Source: Silicimonas sp.
GTDB lineage: Bacteria > Pseudomonadota > Alphaproteobacteria > Rhodobacterales > Rhodobacteraceae
Assembly: GCA_022824525.1 (NCBI GenBank)
Contig: JAJDZT010000044.1
Span: forward strand, 18,194-82,193
Direction: 5' to 3'
DNA length: 64,000 nucleotides
The notes beneath the pieces were generated by a model. It had not been told where the DNA came from and made no database searches. It saw nothing but the letters and a program-made list of their open reading frames with translations. Position numbers and translations under genes: made by a program. Below, piece after piece: positions 28,691 to 37,332 of this stretch. The first letter of the stretch is position 1. Every line of letters starts with the position of its first letter.

Positions 28691-29925
28691 ACCAGACCGC
28701 CCCCGACATTGCGAGCGCTGTTTCGGCGATCATTCGCGATGACCGGGGGCGATTGATGGCGGCGCTCATCCGCTCCCTCGGCAACTTCGATCTGGCGGAG
28801 GACGCGCTTCAGGACGCCGCCGAACGCGCCCTTACGCATTGGGCGCGCTCAGGCCTTCCCGAGAGACCAGACGCCTGGCTGCTGCAGGTGGCGCGTCGAT
28901 CGGCAATCGACCGGCTGCGCAAAACCAAGCGTCACAAGGCGGCGGAGCCGGAAGTAGCCCGGCTGATGGAGGAAGATGAGGCGGATCGGGCGGAGGAAAC
29001 ACCGGAAATCCCCGATGAACGTCTGCGTCTCATATTCACGTGTTGCCACCCTGCTCTTGAAGAAAAAACGCGTGTCGCGCTCACGCTCCGCACGGTAGGT
29101 GGCCTGACAACAAAAGAAATCGCGCACGCGTTCCTCGACAAGGAAGCGGCCATGGGACAGCGCTTGTCTCGCGCCAAAACAAAGATCGCCGCTGCAGGCA
29201 TTCCGTTCAAAGTCCCGGAACGCCGGGACTGGGACGATCGTCTGAACGCCGTCCTGAGCGTGATCTACCTCATTTTCAACGAAGGTTGGACGGCTGGCCC
29301 GGGTGAAGAGCCCCTTCGTATCGGGCTTTGCCAGGAGGCAATCTGGCTCGGCCGCCTGCTGACAAGCCTTGCGCCGAACGAACCCGAGATCGAAGGACTT
29401 CTTGCCTTGATGCTGCTTGGACACGCCCGGCACGAAGCACGTTTCGACGCGTCAGGTGCGATGGTGCCACTAGACCACCAGAACCGCGCAGACTGGGATC
29501 AGGCCCTCATCGATGATGGCTTGGCGGTACTCGACCGGGCTGTCGCGCGGCGCTTGCCCGGCCCGTTCCAGATACAGGCCGCGATAAGCGCGCTTCACAT
29601 ACAGTCGGAACGCGCAGAAACTACCGACTGGCCGCAGATCCTGTTGCTCTACAACCGACTCTTCGCCCTGTCTCCCTCCCCGATTGTGGCTTTGAATCGC
29701 GCCGTGGCCTTGGCCGAGACAGGCGCACTGACCTGCGCGCTGCGGGAACTCAAAGCCCTCGAGAGCATGCTTGCAGAGTACCAGCCGTACCATGCGACAC
29801 TGGCCGACCTCGCGCGTCGGGACGATGACACCGAAACCGCACGCCACGCCTACCTTTCAGCCATCCGTTTGAGTCAAAATCCCGGCGAGATAGCATGGCT
29901 GGAAGAACGGCTTGCCACTCTCTAA
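28687..29925 (+). CDS. ECF42-type RNA polymerase sigma factor
   Basis: 412 residues. The sigma region 2 (about 20-90, DLAEDALQDAAERALTHW then LLQVARRSAIDRLRK) and region 4 (about 115-170) are followed by a long C-terminal domain of about 230 residues (FNEGWTAGPGEEP, then helical repeats, ALNRAVALAETG), which is characteristic of this extracytoplasmic-function sigma group; no anti-sigma gene is seen. The extension is thought to control sigma activity in place of an anti-sigma factor. ATGA overlap with the DGPF gene shows coupling. The 3' end overlaps the convergent acetyltransferase by four bases. Confidence 0.92.
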   Translation: MNQTAPDIASAVSAIIRDDRGRLMAALIRSLGNFDLAEDALQDAAERALTHWARSGLPERPDAWLLQVARRSAIDRLRKTKRHKAAEPEVARLMEEDEADRAEETPEIPDERLRLIFTCCHPALEEKTRVALTLRTVGGLTTKEIAHAFLDKEAAMGQRLSRAKTKIAAAGIPFKVPERRDWDDRLNAVLSVIYLIFNEGWTAGPGEEPLRIGLCQEAIWLGRLLTSLAPNEPEIEGLLALMLLGHARHEARFDASGAMVPLDHQNRADWDQALIDDGLAVLDRAVARRLPGPFQIQAAISALHIQSERAETTDWPQILLLYNRLFALSPSPIVALNRAVALAETGALTCALRELKALESMLAEYQPYHATLADLARRDDDTETARHAYLSAIRLSQNPGEIAWLEERLATL

Positions 29926-30428
29926 AGCGTCCGCTGCATGTGGATCGCTGGAAAATCTATTCCTGCGCGCAAGTTCAGCGTGATCGGCCCAACAGTTTCG
30001 AAACCGCAAGCTGCGTAGAAGGGTTCCGCCATGAGTGTCGAAAGGCACTCCAAGCGCCGAATACCCGCTTCCCGGGCAGACGAAAGCACCCGCGTCATCA
30101 GTTTGCGTCCGATCCCGCGCCGTACCCTGCTGTGGTCAGTCGCCACGTGACGAATGTTGCCTACACCTGAGCGCCCGGGCCCGGCGCCGCCCGGCAATGC
30201 ACGTGTCCAGCCGCCGGCACCCACAATCTCCTCGCCGTCAATCACCACGAAATACGTCCCCGACGCCAGAAGCCGCGGTTGGGCCTTCGAGATAAGCGGG
30301 ATCGCCGTCACCAGAATTGACGGCGGATAAGCGTCTTTCAGCAGGGCCGGATAAGAGCGGCCAAGCAACGCATCAACGCCGGCGAGGTCGGCCTGAGTTG
30401 CAGGTCTGACAATAAGCGTTTCGGTCAT
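29922..30428 (-). CDS. GNAT family acetyltransferase
   Basis: 168 residues. Acetyl-CoA-binding motif A is RRGIGRKLMTRVLSSAREAG (about residues 108-127), with the usual N-terminal strand LIVRPATQADLAGVDALL. Acceptor unknown. The ATG at 30428 is used; the TTG two codons upstream is less likely. Convergent with the sigma gene. Confidence 0.9.
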   Translation of the reverse strand: MTETLIVRPATQADLAGVDALLGRSYPALLKDAYPPSILVTAIPLISKAQPRLLASGTYFVVIDGEEIVGAGGWTRALPGGAGPGRSGVGNIRHVATDHSRVRRGIGRKLMTRVLSSAREAGIRRLECLSTLMAEPFYAACGFETVGPITLNLRAGIDFPAIHMQRTL

Positions 30429-30462
30429 GGTCAATCACATGGGTCCGTTTGAGCAGATAACA

Positions 30463-30490
30463 ACGAAAAAGGCCGCGCTACTGCGCGGCC
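30463..30490 (-). terminator. Rho-independent terminator after rpmG
   Basis: GGCCGCGC-TACT-GCGCGGCC, eight-base-pair stem, followed leftwards by TTTTT. It ends the leftward rpmG transcript 27 bases past its stop codon. Confidence 0.82.
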
Positions 30491-30516
30491 TTCGTCCAAT
30501 TTCCTGTCAGGCGATC

Positions 30517-30684
30517 TTACTTGATCTTGCCTTCCTTGTATTCGACATGCTTGCGCGCAACCGGGTCATACTTACGCACCACCATCTTCTCGGTCATGGT
30601 GCGCGCATTTTTCTTGGTCACATAGAAGTGGCCGGTGTCAGCGGTCGAATTCAGACGAATCTTGATCGTCGTTGGCTTCGCCAT
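30517..30684 (-). CDS. rpmG: 50S ribosomal protein L33
   Basis: 55 residues, [16 protein letters not shown] start and [18 protein letters not shown] end. It lacks the CxxC pairs of the zinc-binding form, so it is the zinc-free (C-minus) L33. AGGAGAAAC precedes the ATG on the minus strand, and a terminator follows. A component of the large ribosomal subunit near the E site. Confidence 0.97.
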   Translation of the reverse strand: MAKPTTIKIRLNSTADTGHFYVTKKNARTMTEKMVVRKYDPVARKHVEYKEGKIK

Positions 30685-30787
30685 GGTGTTTCTCCTATCT
30701 GGCCGGCGCCCCGAATAGGCGGAGGCCCGAAAATCCTGAAGCCCGCCTTCTAAAGGTTACGCCCGACCTGTCAAGGCCGAAACGGCC

Positions 30788-31486
30788 TCAGGATATGCCC
30801 ATTGCGCTGTGAACACGCTCCCTTGTGGCGTCGGACAGCCCCAGGCCATTCGCAAGTGTGTTGAGATAGTCGGCCTCCTTCAGACTGTCGACCCGGATGG
30901 TCATTATCGCGGCCGCATAGACCTGAGCTGCCATCTGCTGCGAGGTGTCGTTTGCCAGCGCCATCGCGTCGACCGGAGCATCCAGTTGCGCTTCGATGAA
31001 GGCGCGTTCCGCCGGGTCGATGTCGCCCAGATGCTCCATGATCTTGGCGCGTTCGTCGGCATCGATCTCCCCATCTGCCTTGGCAGCCTGAATCATGGCC
31101 CGGATCATCAGCTTGGCATTTTCCTCCATCGTGTCGGTCGCCGCCGTGGTGCCGGTCAGACTGTCGATGAGAGCACTTGTCTGTTCCGCTCCACCGGCCA
31201 TACCTCCGCCGAGCGCCGCCATCAGGCCACCCATGCCCGCCATGGCGCTTGCGCCCGCAGCCTCTCCCTGCCCCATAAACTGGTCGCGCATCGATTTGAG
31301 CTGGTCGGTCGGGAGGCCCATTTTCTCCATCATATCAAAGGCCTGATCGCTCATCTGGGCAAGCTGCGGATTGTTCCGCATCGCGTCCTTGACCCCGGGC
31401 ATACCGCCCAAGTCCTTGTATTTCTCATGCCCTTTCGCAGCGGCGAACCCGACGGCGAGGGTGGCCAGTGTTTTGACAAAACTCAT
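30788..31486 (-). CDS. DUF533 / TerB-like protein (YebE family)
   Basis: 232 residues. A hydrophobic N-terminus, a Gly/Ala/Met-rich middle (about residues 70-105) and a helical C-terminal domain with AAKADGEIDADERAKIMEHL (about 134-153), the TerB-like acidic motif of DUF533 proteins such as E. coli YebE. These are stress-linked envelope proteins of unknown function. GGGAGCGTTTC precedes the ATG on the minus strand. Confidence 0.9.
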   Translation of the reverse strand: MSFVKTLATLAVGFAAAKGHEKYKDLGGMPGVKDAMRNNPQLAQMSDQAFDMMEKMGLPTDQLKSMRDQFMGQGEAAGASAMAGMGGLMAALGGGMAGGAEQTSALIDSLTGTTAATDTMEENAKLMIRAMIQAAKADGEIDADERAKIMEHLGDIDPAERAFIEAQLDAPVDAMALANDTSQQMAAQVYAAAIMTIRVDSLKEADYLNTLANGLGLSDATRERVHSAMGIS

Positions 31487-32047
31487 TTTGAAACGCTCCC
31501 TGTGGCAAATGCCTTATGGAGTGAGGCTGCACCATTCTCCGACAAACCGCAAACGGCGAGGAATGCTCACGAGCGGAAAGCTGAACGCACCGAACCGCGC
31601 AGTTGGAGGCACGCAACGGCCAAGCCGGGTTAATGCAGGAAAACAAGGCGAATGGGGCGAAACCGCCACGTCAGTATCACGTCGGTGCCTGCGTCGGTAT
31701 TGCGTCGGTGCAGGGAACCGAGACCCGATCCCAGAGGCGCCGAGCGGCAGGGTGTATTAATGTGTGTTGAGGTTTGGTTAATGTCAGCTTTCGAGCCCAA
31801 AGTGTAAGATGCTGTGCGATACACAAATGATCGAAAAAAGTACAAAGGCGACAACAACGCTGTAAAGGACCGCCCCGAGTAGTCTTTGATCGGCCTGCCC
31901 AGATGCTGAGTTTTGGCCCGCCAAAATGCGCATTCGCTGAGAGCGCCAATTCTGAATATCGCCCACTTCGCAGAATGCGAATAAGCCTCATTCGGCGAGT
32001 GTTTGAATCACTATCTCGCACTCGCTGCTATGCGGTCGCGACCTGGC
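31487..32047. other. 561-base intergenic region, no confident gene
   Basis: The stretch contains no ORF with family-like sequence. The best candidate is a minus-strand GTG frame at 31784-31966 (60 residues) with one hydrophobic helix (LLGAVLYSVVVAFVLFSII), but it has no ribosome site. Around 31679-31725 there are three spaced copies of GCGTCGGT/ACGTCGGT. Base composition in 31740-31960 is lower in GC than the neighbours, which may mean decayed or acquired DNA. Confidence 0.5.
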
Positions 32048-32962
32048 TCAGCCGGCGAGGTAAGTGCGGAACCAAGCAATCATTCGCCGTTCCGCGAGCT
32101 TGGCTGCCTCTTCGTCGTAGCGCGGAGTGGTATCATTGTGAAACCCGTGATTGACGCCCGGATAAATGTGGGCTTCATAACGCTTGTCGTTTTCTTCAAG
32201 AGCTTTTTGAAACTCGGGCCACATTGCGTTGATCCGCTGGTCGAGTGCGGCAAGCTGAATCATAAGCGGTGCTTCTACTTGGGCTACTTGTGCGCTGTCA
32301 GGCGCAGCGCCATAAAACGGAACACCTGCCGCCATCTCGGGATAGGCAACGGCCAGTTTTGATACCACTCCACCCCCATAGCAGAAACCGGTGGCGCCCA
32401 CCTTTCCATTTGTGCCCTCGATCGCTTGAAGATACTCGAATCCAGCAAAGAAATCGTTCAGCAATGCGTCTCGATCGAGGCTCCGCTGCATTTCGCGACC
32501 CTCGTCATCACTCCCGGGATAGCCGCCGAGCGATGAGAGGCCGTCGGGGCCCATAGCTACAAAGCCTGCCTTGCCCAATCGGCGAACAACATCTCTGATG
32601 TAAGGGTTGAGCCCTCGGTTCTCGTGGATGACCAGAACGACAGCGGGCGGGCGATCAGGGTTTATCTCGGCAGGACGGACGAGATAGGCAGTTATTTCGC
32701 CGGTGCCATTTGGGCTTTCATAGACAATGTCCTCGCCCTGGATGTCCGGATCATCTTCCGAAACTTGCTGGGCCAAAGCATAATTGGGCGCCAAGGTGCC
32801 CAGAATAACAGCCGCCGTCAGGCCACCGACAGCCCATTTTCCGGCGCGATCCAGGAACTCACGCTTCGAGATATTCCCGTGAACATAGTAATCGTAAAGA
32901 TCGAGCAGTTCCTGGTCGAAGTCAGCCGCGGTCAAACGGCGCGAAGGTGATTGATTGGTCAT
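32048..32962 (-). CDS. Dienelactone hydrolase family protein
   Basis: 304 residues. About 65 residues precede the hydrolase, with an SKREFLDRAGKW stretch and a hydrophobic segment (about 40-62, ending YALAQ) that looks like a Tat-type signal. The alpha/beta-hydrolase part follows: nucleophile cysteine in GFCYGGG, HENRGLNPYIRDVVRRL, and histidine in GVNHGFHND. YghX and similar proteins have the same layout. The natural substrate is unknown; probably periplasmic. The start at 32962 is preferred over a GC-poor 5' extension. Confidence 0.92.
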   Translation of the reverse strand: MTNQSPSRRLTAADFDQELLDLYDYYVHGNISKREFLDRAGKWAVGGLTAAVILGTLAPNYALAQQVSEDDPDIQGEDIVYESPNGTGEITAYLVRPAEINPDRPPAVVLVIHENRGLNPYIRDVVRRLGKAGFVAMGPDGLSSLGGYPGSDDEGREMQRSLDRDALLNDFFAGFEYLQAIEGTNGKVGATGFCYGGGVVSKLAVAYPEMAAGVPFYGAAPDSAQVAQVEAPLMIQLAALDQRINAMWPEFQKALEENDKRYEAHIYPGVNHGFHNDTTPRYDEEAAKLAERRMIAWFRTYLAG

Positions 32963-33088
32963 GTCGTGTTTCCCTGATGGATCGCAAGAGTTTCCACACA
33001 AAATGTTCCCTGACTAACGAATTCTCATGCCGCGGCGACCGGCTGACGCGTAGTGGGCTCACTCAAATTTTGCCGCAACCAAAAGTTA

Positions 33089-33841
33089 CTATCGCTTGGC
33101 TGCATAGTATGAGACGCGACGCTCCAAATACGCCAGGAACTCCGATATCGTGAACGCCAAGGCAAACAGAACAATCAGAACCGCCCAAAAGTGCCCCATT
33201 AAGAAGTTGGCGGAATAAAGCTCGAACAAAGCTCCAAAGCCGACTATCGAAATCAGAAGTTGACCAATGATGACACCCTTCACGGCCCGGATGATGCCAA
33301 TTCGAACGCCGCCCAATATCTCGGGAAGCGCCGCCCAGAAGTAGATCTTGAAGAACGCATCCACAGGCGAGGCGCCAAAGCTATGCGCCATCTCAACGAG
33401 TGAGCGGTTGATCTGTTTGACCCCTGCTCGGGAGTTCAGAATGATGATCCAGATTGCGAACAAGGTTGTCGTGATGATGATCGCTTTCATGCCGAAACCG
33501 AACAACACCATCAGGACCGGAACCAGCGCCGTCAGAGGTGCGCTCAGAAACACATTAACCCATGGCAACAGCAGTTCGTCCAACAGGCGGTTCTTGCCCA
33601 TCAGAATGCCCGTCGGAATGCCGATCACGATGGCAAAGAACACGCCTGCGATGAAGGCATAGGCCGTCTCATACAGAGCCTTCTGAAAGGCAGCCGTCTG
33701 GATCACTTCGATCAGCGTTCCGACGACTTCCGACAATGGCGGAATGAAGAAGGTCAGGCCCGCCTGACCTACGATCTCCCACAAGAGCCCCCAGATGATG
33801 AGAGACGACATACCCGGCAGGCGATATCCAAATAGCGTCAT
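33089..33841 (-). CDS. ABC transporter permease (NitT/TauT type), second
   Basis: 250 residues, about six membrane helices. The EAA loop lies in EMAHSFGASPVDAFFKIYFWAALPEILGGVRIG (about 150-182). Last gene of a leftward four-gene transporter operon, three bases behind the ATPase. A second, different permease (34623) suggests a heterodimeric channel. Confidence 0.94.
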   Translation of the reverse strand: MTLFGYRLPGMSSLIIWGLLWEIVGQAGLTFFIPPLSEVVGTLIEVIQTAAFQKALYETAYAFIAGVFFAIVIGIPTGILMGKNRLLDELLLPWVNVFLSAPLTALVPVLMVLFGFGMKAIIITTTLFAIWIIILNSRAGVKQINRSLVEMAHSFGASPVDAFFKIYFWAALPEILGGVRIGIIRAVKGVIIGQLLISIVGFGALFELYSANFLMGHFWAVLIVLFALAFTISEFLAYLERRVSYYAAKR

Positions 33842-33844
33842 GGT

Positions 33845-34642
33845 CTATTCCACATAAGTTCTGAGCGAAGCCCAGATCTGATCGACGATGTCCAGATATT
33901 CCGGGTCGCGACGAATGTTGTCGGCCCCCTTCTCACGGAAACCCGAGGGACGGATAATCTCGTGCACACGGCTTGGGCGCGGCAAGAGAATGGCGATCTG
34001 GTCCGAGACATAGACCGCTTCCTCGATCGAGTGGGTAACGAAGATGAAGGTCTTGTTTTCGTTCTGGACAAGGCCCAGCAGGTCTTCCTGAAACTTGCGC
34101 CGCGTTTGTTCGTCAACGGCCGAGAAGGGCTCGTCCATCAGTAGCACTTCGGCGTCGACCGATAGGGCGCGCGCCAGTCCGACGCGCTGGCGCATGCCGC
34201 CTGAGAGCTCGTGCGGATAGGCGTTTTCGAAACCGCCAAGTCCGACCTCCTTGATATAGCGTGCAGCGATATCCTCGCGTTCGGACTTGGCGACACCCCG
34301 CATTTCGAGTCCGAAGGACACGTTCCGGATGACGCTGGCCCAGGGCAGCAAGGCAAAGTCCTGAAAGACAAAAGCACGATCCGGCCCGGGGCCAGTGACC
34401 GTTTTGCCGTTGACTTCAACTTCCCCCGAAGTCGGCTCCAGTAGCCCAGCGATGATTTTCAGAAGCGTGGTCTTGCCACACCCAGACGGTCCAAGAAGCG
34501 ATATCAGTTGGCCGCGCGGGAACTCGAGCGACAAGTCTCGCAACGCTTCAACCTCGCCGTAGTTCTTCGAAATGTTCCGTGTGGAGACCGCACTTTCGGG
34601 TACAGTGTCCACAACGACCGTCTTAGTCTGAGACATATCCAC
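33845..34642 (-). CDS. ABC transporter ATPase (NitT/TauT type)
   Basis: 265 residues. Walker A GPSGCGKT (about 51-58), Q-loop FQDFALLPW, signature LSGGMRQR (about 145-152), Walker B VLLMDEPF (about 165-172), and H-loop FVTHSIEEA. A GTG start at 34642 has AGGA seven bases upstream; an ATG at 34636 is the alternative. It overlaps the upstream permease by 20 bases. Powers uptake by the transporter. Confidence 0.96.
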   Translation of the reverse strand: MDMSQTKTVVVDTVPESAVSTRNISKNYGEVEALRDLSLEFPRGQLISLLGPSGCGKTTLLKIIAGLLEPTSGEVEVNGKTVTGPGPDRAFVFQDFALLPWASVIRNVSFGLEMRGVAKSEREDIAARYIKEVGLGGFENAYPHELSGGMRQRVGLARALSVDAEVLLMDEPFSAVDEQTRRKFQEDLLGLVQNENKTFIFVTHSIEEAVYVSDQIAILLPRPSRVHEIIRPSGFREKGADNIRRDPEYLDIVDQIWASLRTYVE

Positions 34643-35450
34643 GTTGATTTCCTTTGAAGAGAACGGCTTCGGTTTTTTCCAGCAGGTTCAGGAACAGAAC
34701 CGCCAGGAGAATGATCGAAAAGATGGCGGCGTACATGCTGGGATAGTCGGCAATTGAACGACTGTAGGTGATGATGTCGCCGACGCCCGTCGGCGTGATT
34801 TTTAACTCGGCAAGGATCGCGCCAATGAACCCGGCTGAAATGCCTAGACGGAGACCTGCAAAGATCACTGGCGAGGCGGCGGGGATAATAATCTTGAGAA
34901 TGATGGACAGATCAGAGGCCAGAAAGGCCTTCCCCATTTCTTTCATCGACTCCGGCGTATTGCGCACAGCGCCTGCAGTGTTCAGCACGATCACCGGCAT
35001 GGCCATGATGCAGACCACTAGAACCTTCGACGTCAGGCCGATGCCGTAGGCGAGCACAAGCAACGGTATTAAAGCCGCCAAGGGCGCGGCTTGCATCACG
35101 ATGAAAATGGGTGAGAACAACCAGTCGAAGAAGTCACTCAAACCCACCCAAAGGCCGATTGCAATCCCGAGTACAGCCGAGATTGCGACACCTACGGCCA
35201 AGGGTTGAAGTGTCTCCGCGTATGCCGTCCAGAGTGTACCGTCCACCGCCATCCGGAATAGGGCACCCATCGATTCAAGGAACGTTGGAAAGGCGAGACT
35301 CACGGGGACGCGTCCCGCGATCTCCCAGGCGCCAAAGAGGATCAGTGCCGAGACAATCTTGAGAACGAGCGCCCGCGACGGCAGTGGGCGCTTCGTTCCG
35401 GGGGCACCAAACGGTGCACCCGGTACTGCTGTTGGTTCAGCGTTCGTCAT
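34623..35450 (-). CDS. ABC transporter permease (NitT/TauT type), first
   Basis: 275 residues. A polar N-terminus rich in P, G and A (about 30 residues) precedes six membrane helices; the EAA loop is EMGKAFLASDLSIILKIIIPAASPVIFAGLRLG. The ATG at 35450 overlaps the binding-protein stop by four bases, which supports it over an open frame reaching 35543. Confidence 0.94.
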   Translation of the reverse strand: MTNAEPTAVPGAPFGAPGTKRPLPSRALVLKIVSALILFGAWEIAGRVPVSLAFPTFLESMGALFRMAVDGTLWTAYAETLQPLAVGVAISAVLGIAIGLWVGLSDFFDWLFSPIFIVMQAAPLAALIPLLVLAYGIGLTSKVLVVCIMAMPVIVLNTAGAVRNTPESMKEMGKAFLASDLSIILKIIIPAASPVIFAGLRLGISAGFIGAILAELKITPTGVGDIITYSRSIADYPSMYAAIFSIILLAVLFLNLLEKTEAVLFKGNQRGYVSD

Positions 35451-36412
35451 TTCATCGCCGCGTCGAGAGGCGCAAGGTACCAGAAGTCCTCGATGTTCAA
35501 CTCGTCTGGGCTGCCATCCAGTTGGCCGGCAGCCGAGTACCACTCCATATCGGCCTTGGCAGCCACGCGACCACCCCCATCAGGTGAGTAGAGGCCTGCT
35601 TCGACGGCGTCGGAGTAGAAGCCATCAAGCTCTGCCAGAATTTCTTCGGGAAGCTGTCCGATTGGCCCGTCCGGATTGGTCTCACGCCGGATGATGGTTG
35701 GATCATCGTGCATATCGGTATAGGTGCTGACCAGCGCGTTGATGAAGATCTGAACGTCGTCGGCGTTGTTTTGGATCCAGTCGAGGTTACCGAAAAGCGC
35801 TTCATCGCTGGCTTCCACATCAAACATTTCGAGCACGTTGAAGTTTGACCCGGCTTCGCTGCGCATCAGCTTGTTTTTGTTCGACAAATCGATGATCGTC
35901 GCGTCTGCCCGCCCGCCAAGAAGAGCCGCAACACGGTTCGACGAACCCGGCACATAGGATCGTTCGCCAAACTCCATGCCGAGCTTGCTTTCGATGACAT
36001 TGGCAATCGAGTCCGTGCCGCCGCCGCGCGAGTGCAACAGGATCGGTTCGCCATTCAAGTCTTCCAGCTTGCTGTACGTCTTCGTCGTTACCGGGAAGAA
36101 CTTCAGCTTTGATAGCTGAAACAGAATGCGGATCGGCGCTTTCGAACGCTGCATGGCGGCATACGGCGTTCCAAAGCCGATGTCCATCTGGCCGCTGAGC
36201 ACCGCTTGAATAGCAAGTTCTTCGTCCGAAAATGCCGTCCACTCGTAGTCGAGTCCGTTGGCCTTTGCACGTTCCAGCGCGACGAAGAAGGCGGCCAGTT
36301 CATCCGATGGTGTTTCGGCGAGAGCGATCCGGATCTTCTCAGCTGTTGCGGCTGTTGCACTCAGCCCCAGCGCCAGAACCGCAACCGCGGTTTTCTTCAA
36401 CAGGTGTTTCAT
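35447..36412 (-). CDS. ABC transporter substrate-binding protein (NMT1/TauA-like)
   Basis: 321 residues. Signal peptide of about 24 residues, then a periplasmic binding protein with the IRIALAETPSDELAAFFVALERA opening and LSGQMDIGFGTPYAAM stretch typical of the NMT1/SsuA group. GGGAGGATAGAA precedes the ATG on the minus strand. Ligand unknown; the divergent hydrolase and the FadR-type regulator suggest an aromatic or keto-acid compound. Confidence 0.93.
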   Translation of the reverse strand: MKHLLKKTAVAVLALGLSATAATAEKIRIALAETPSDELAAFFVALERAKANGLDYEWTAFSDEELAIQAVLSGQMDIGFGTPYAAMQRSKAPIRILFQLSKLKFFPVTTKTYSKLEDLNGEPILLHSRGGGTDSIANVIESKLGMEFGERSYVPGSSNRVAALLGGRADATIIDLSNKNKLMRSEAGSNFNVLEMFDVEASDEALFGNLDWIQNNADDVQIFINALVSTYTDMHDDPTIIRRETNPDGPIGQLPEEILAELDGFYSDAVEAGLYSPDGGGRVAAKADMEWYSAAGQLDGSPDELNIEDFWYLAPLDAAMK

Positions 36413-36479
36413 TTCTATCCTCCCTTTGGACTTTCCAGTGGCGCGGCCCGTGTGTTGGCACATCTTTTGCCGCTCTGTC

Positions 36480-37166
36480 TCAGGTCTCCTCAAACAATCG
36501 CGCAGAAACGGAACTTAGGTGTGTTCGCATCGCAGCCTGCGCCGCAACTGGATCGCGCGCCACGATTGCGGCAACGATCTCGTCGTGCTCGGCAAAGCTC
36601 GTGTGGCTGCGGGGCGGTCGTTCTGAATGACGGATAACTGTGTTCCACGCGACCGCACGCCGAACCTGGTTCAATTGATCGAACAGAGACAGCAAGAGGA
36701 CGTTCCCCGTCGCCTCGGCAATCGCGCGATGGAACAAATCGTCCTGAGCCTCATAATCGTCCCAGTTCAACGCTTCGACCGCACGCTCCTTGGATCGATG
36801 CAGTTGACCGACCGCTTCCTCCGAAGCATTGATTGCTGCTTCCCGCGAGATCGCCGGTTCCAAAGCAAGGCGCGCGCGCATCAGTTGAACGGGTGTCACT
36901 TGTTGTGACAACTCCGACAAGCTTGGTGCCCCCAGCTCCCCGCCTTTTGCAGCAACAAAGGTGCCCTTGCCGACGTGCCGCCAGATCGCCCCCTCATTCT
37001 CCAATGCTTCGAGAGCACGTCGCAATGTGTTCCGTGTCATTCCAAGGCTGACGATCAACTCGCGCTCGGCCGGAAGGCGGTCACCCGGAGAGTATCCGCC
37101 TGCACGAATGAAATCCGTCAGAGCGTCGATGGCGTCTTCGCGGTCAAATCGCTCAAGCTTGGTCAA
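36480..37166 (-). CDS. FadR-type GntR family transcriptional regulator
   Basis: 228 residues. GntR winged helix at the N-terminus (about 8-72, YSPGDRLPAERELIVSLGMTRNTLRRALEALENEG), followed by an FCD ligand-binding domain (about 90-225) with the metal-ligand type residues in DDLFHRAIAEATGN and FAEHDEIVAAI. Likely controls the transporter operon and the divergent hydrolase through the repeats between 37178 and 37276. Confidence 0.94.
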   Translation of the reverse strand: MTKLERFDREDAIDALTDFIRAGGYSPGDRLPAERELIVSLGMTRNTLRRALEALENEGAIWRHVGKGTFVAAKGGELGAPSLSELSQQVTPVQLMRARLALEPAISREAAINASEEAVGQLHRSKERAVEALNWDDYEAQDDLFHRAIAEATGNVLLLSLFDQLNQVRRAVAWNTVIRHSERPPRSHTSFAEHDEIVAAIVARDPVAAQAAMRTHLSSVSARLFEET

Positions 37167-37177
37167 GTCTTCTACCA

Positions 37178-37192
37178 GATTGGTTGATCAAT
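37178..37192. promoter_or_regulatory. Possible operator, GATTGGTTGATCAAT
   Basis: Contains the palindrome TTGATCAA and is related to a second site at 37259-37276 (GATTGGTTG...GATTGATC). It lies just upstream of the GntR gene start, a place where a FadR-type regulator would bind. Confidence 0.5.
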
Positions 37193-37258
37193 ATTGATAT
37201 TGGTTCGGATTAACGCGTGATTCTTTGAATCAATCAACACATTTATTTTGATATGTCT

Positions 37259-37276
37259 GATTGGTTGCGATTGATC
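37259..37276. promoter_or_regulatory. Possible operator, GATTGGTTGCGATTGATC
   Basis: Shares GATTGGTTG and TTGATC with the 37178 site, on the hydrolase side of the intergenic region (57 bases before its start). Between them lies GAATCAATCAAC, a reverse-strand version of the same words. Confidence 0.5.
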
Positions 37277-37332
37277 TGGGCGTCACGGCGCGCTAGTGAC
37301 TCCTAAAGAACACCGTACGGGAAGAGGAACCA

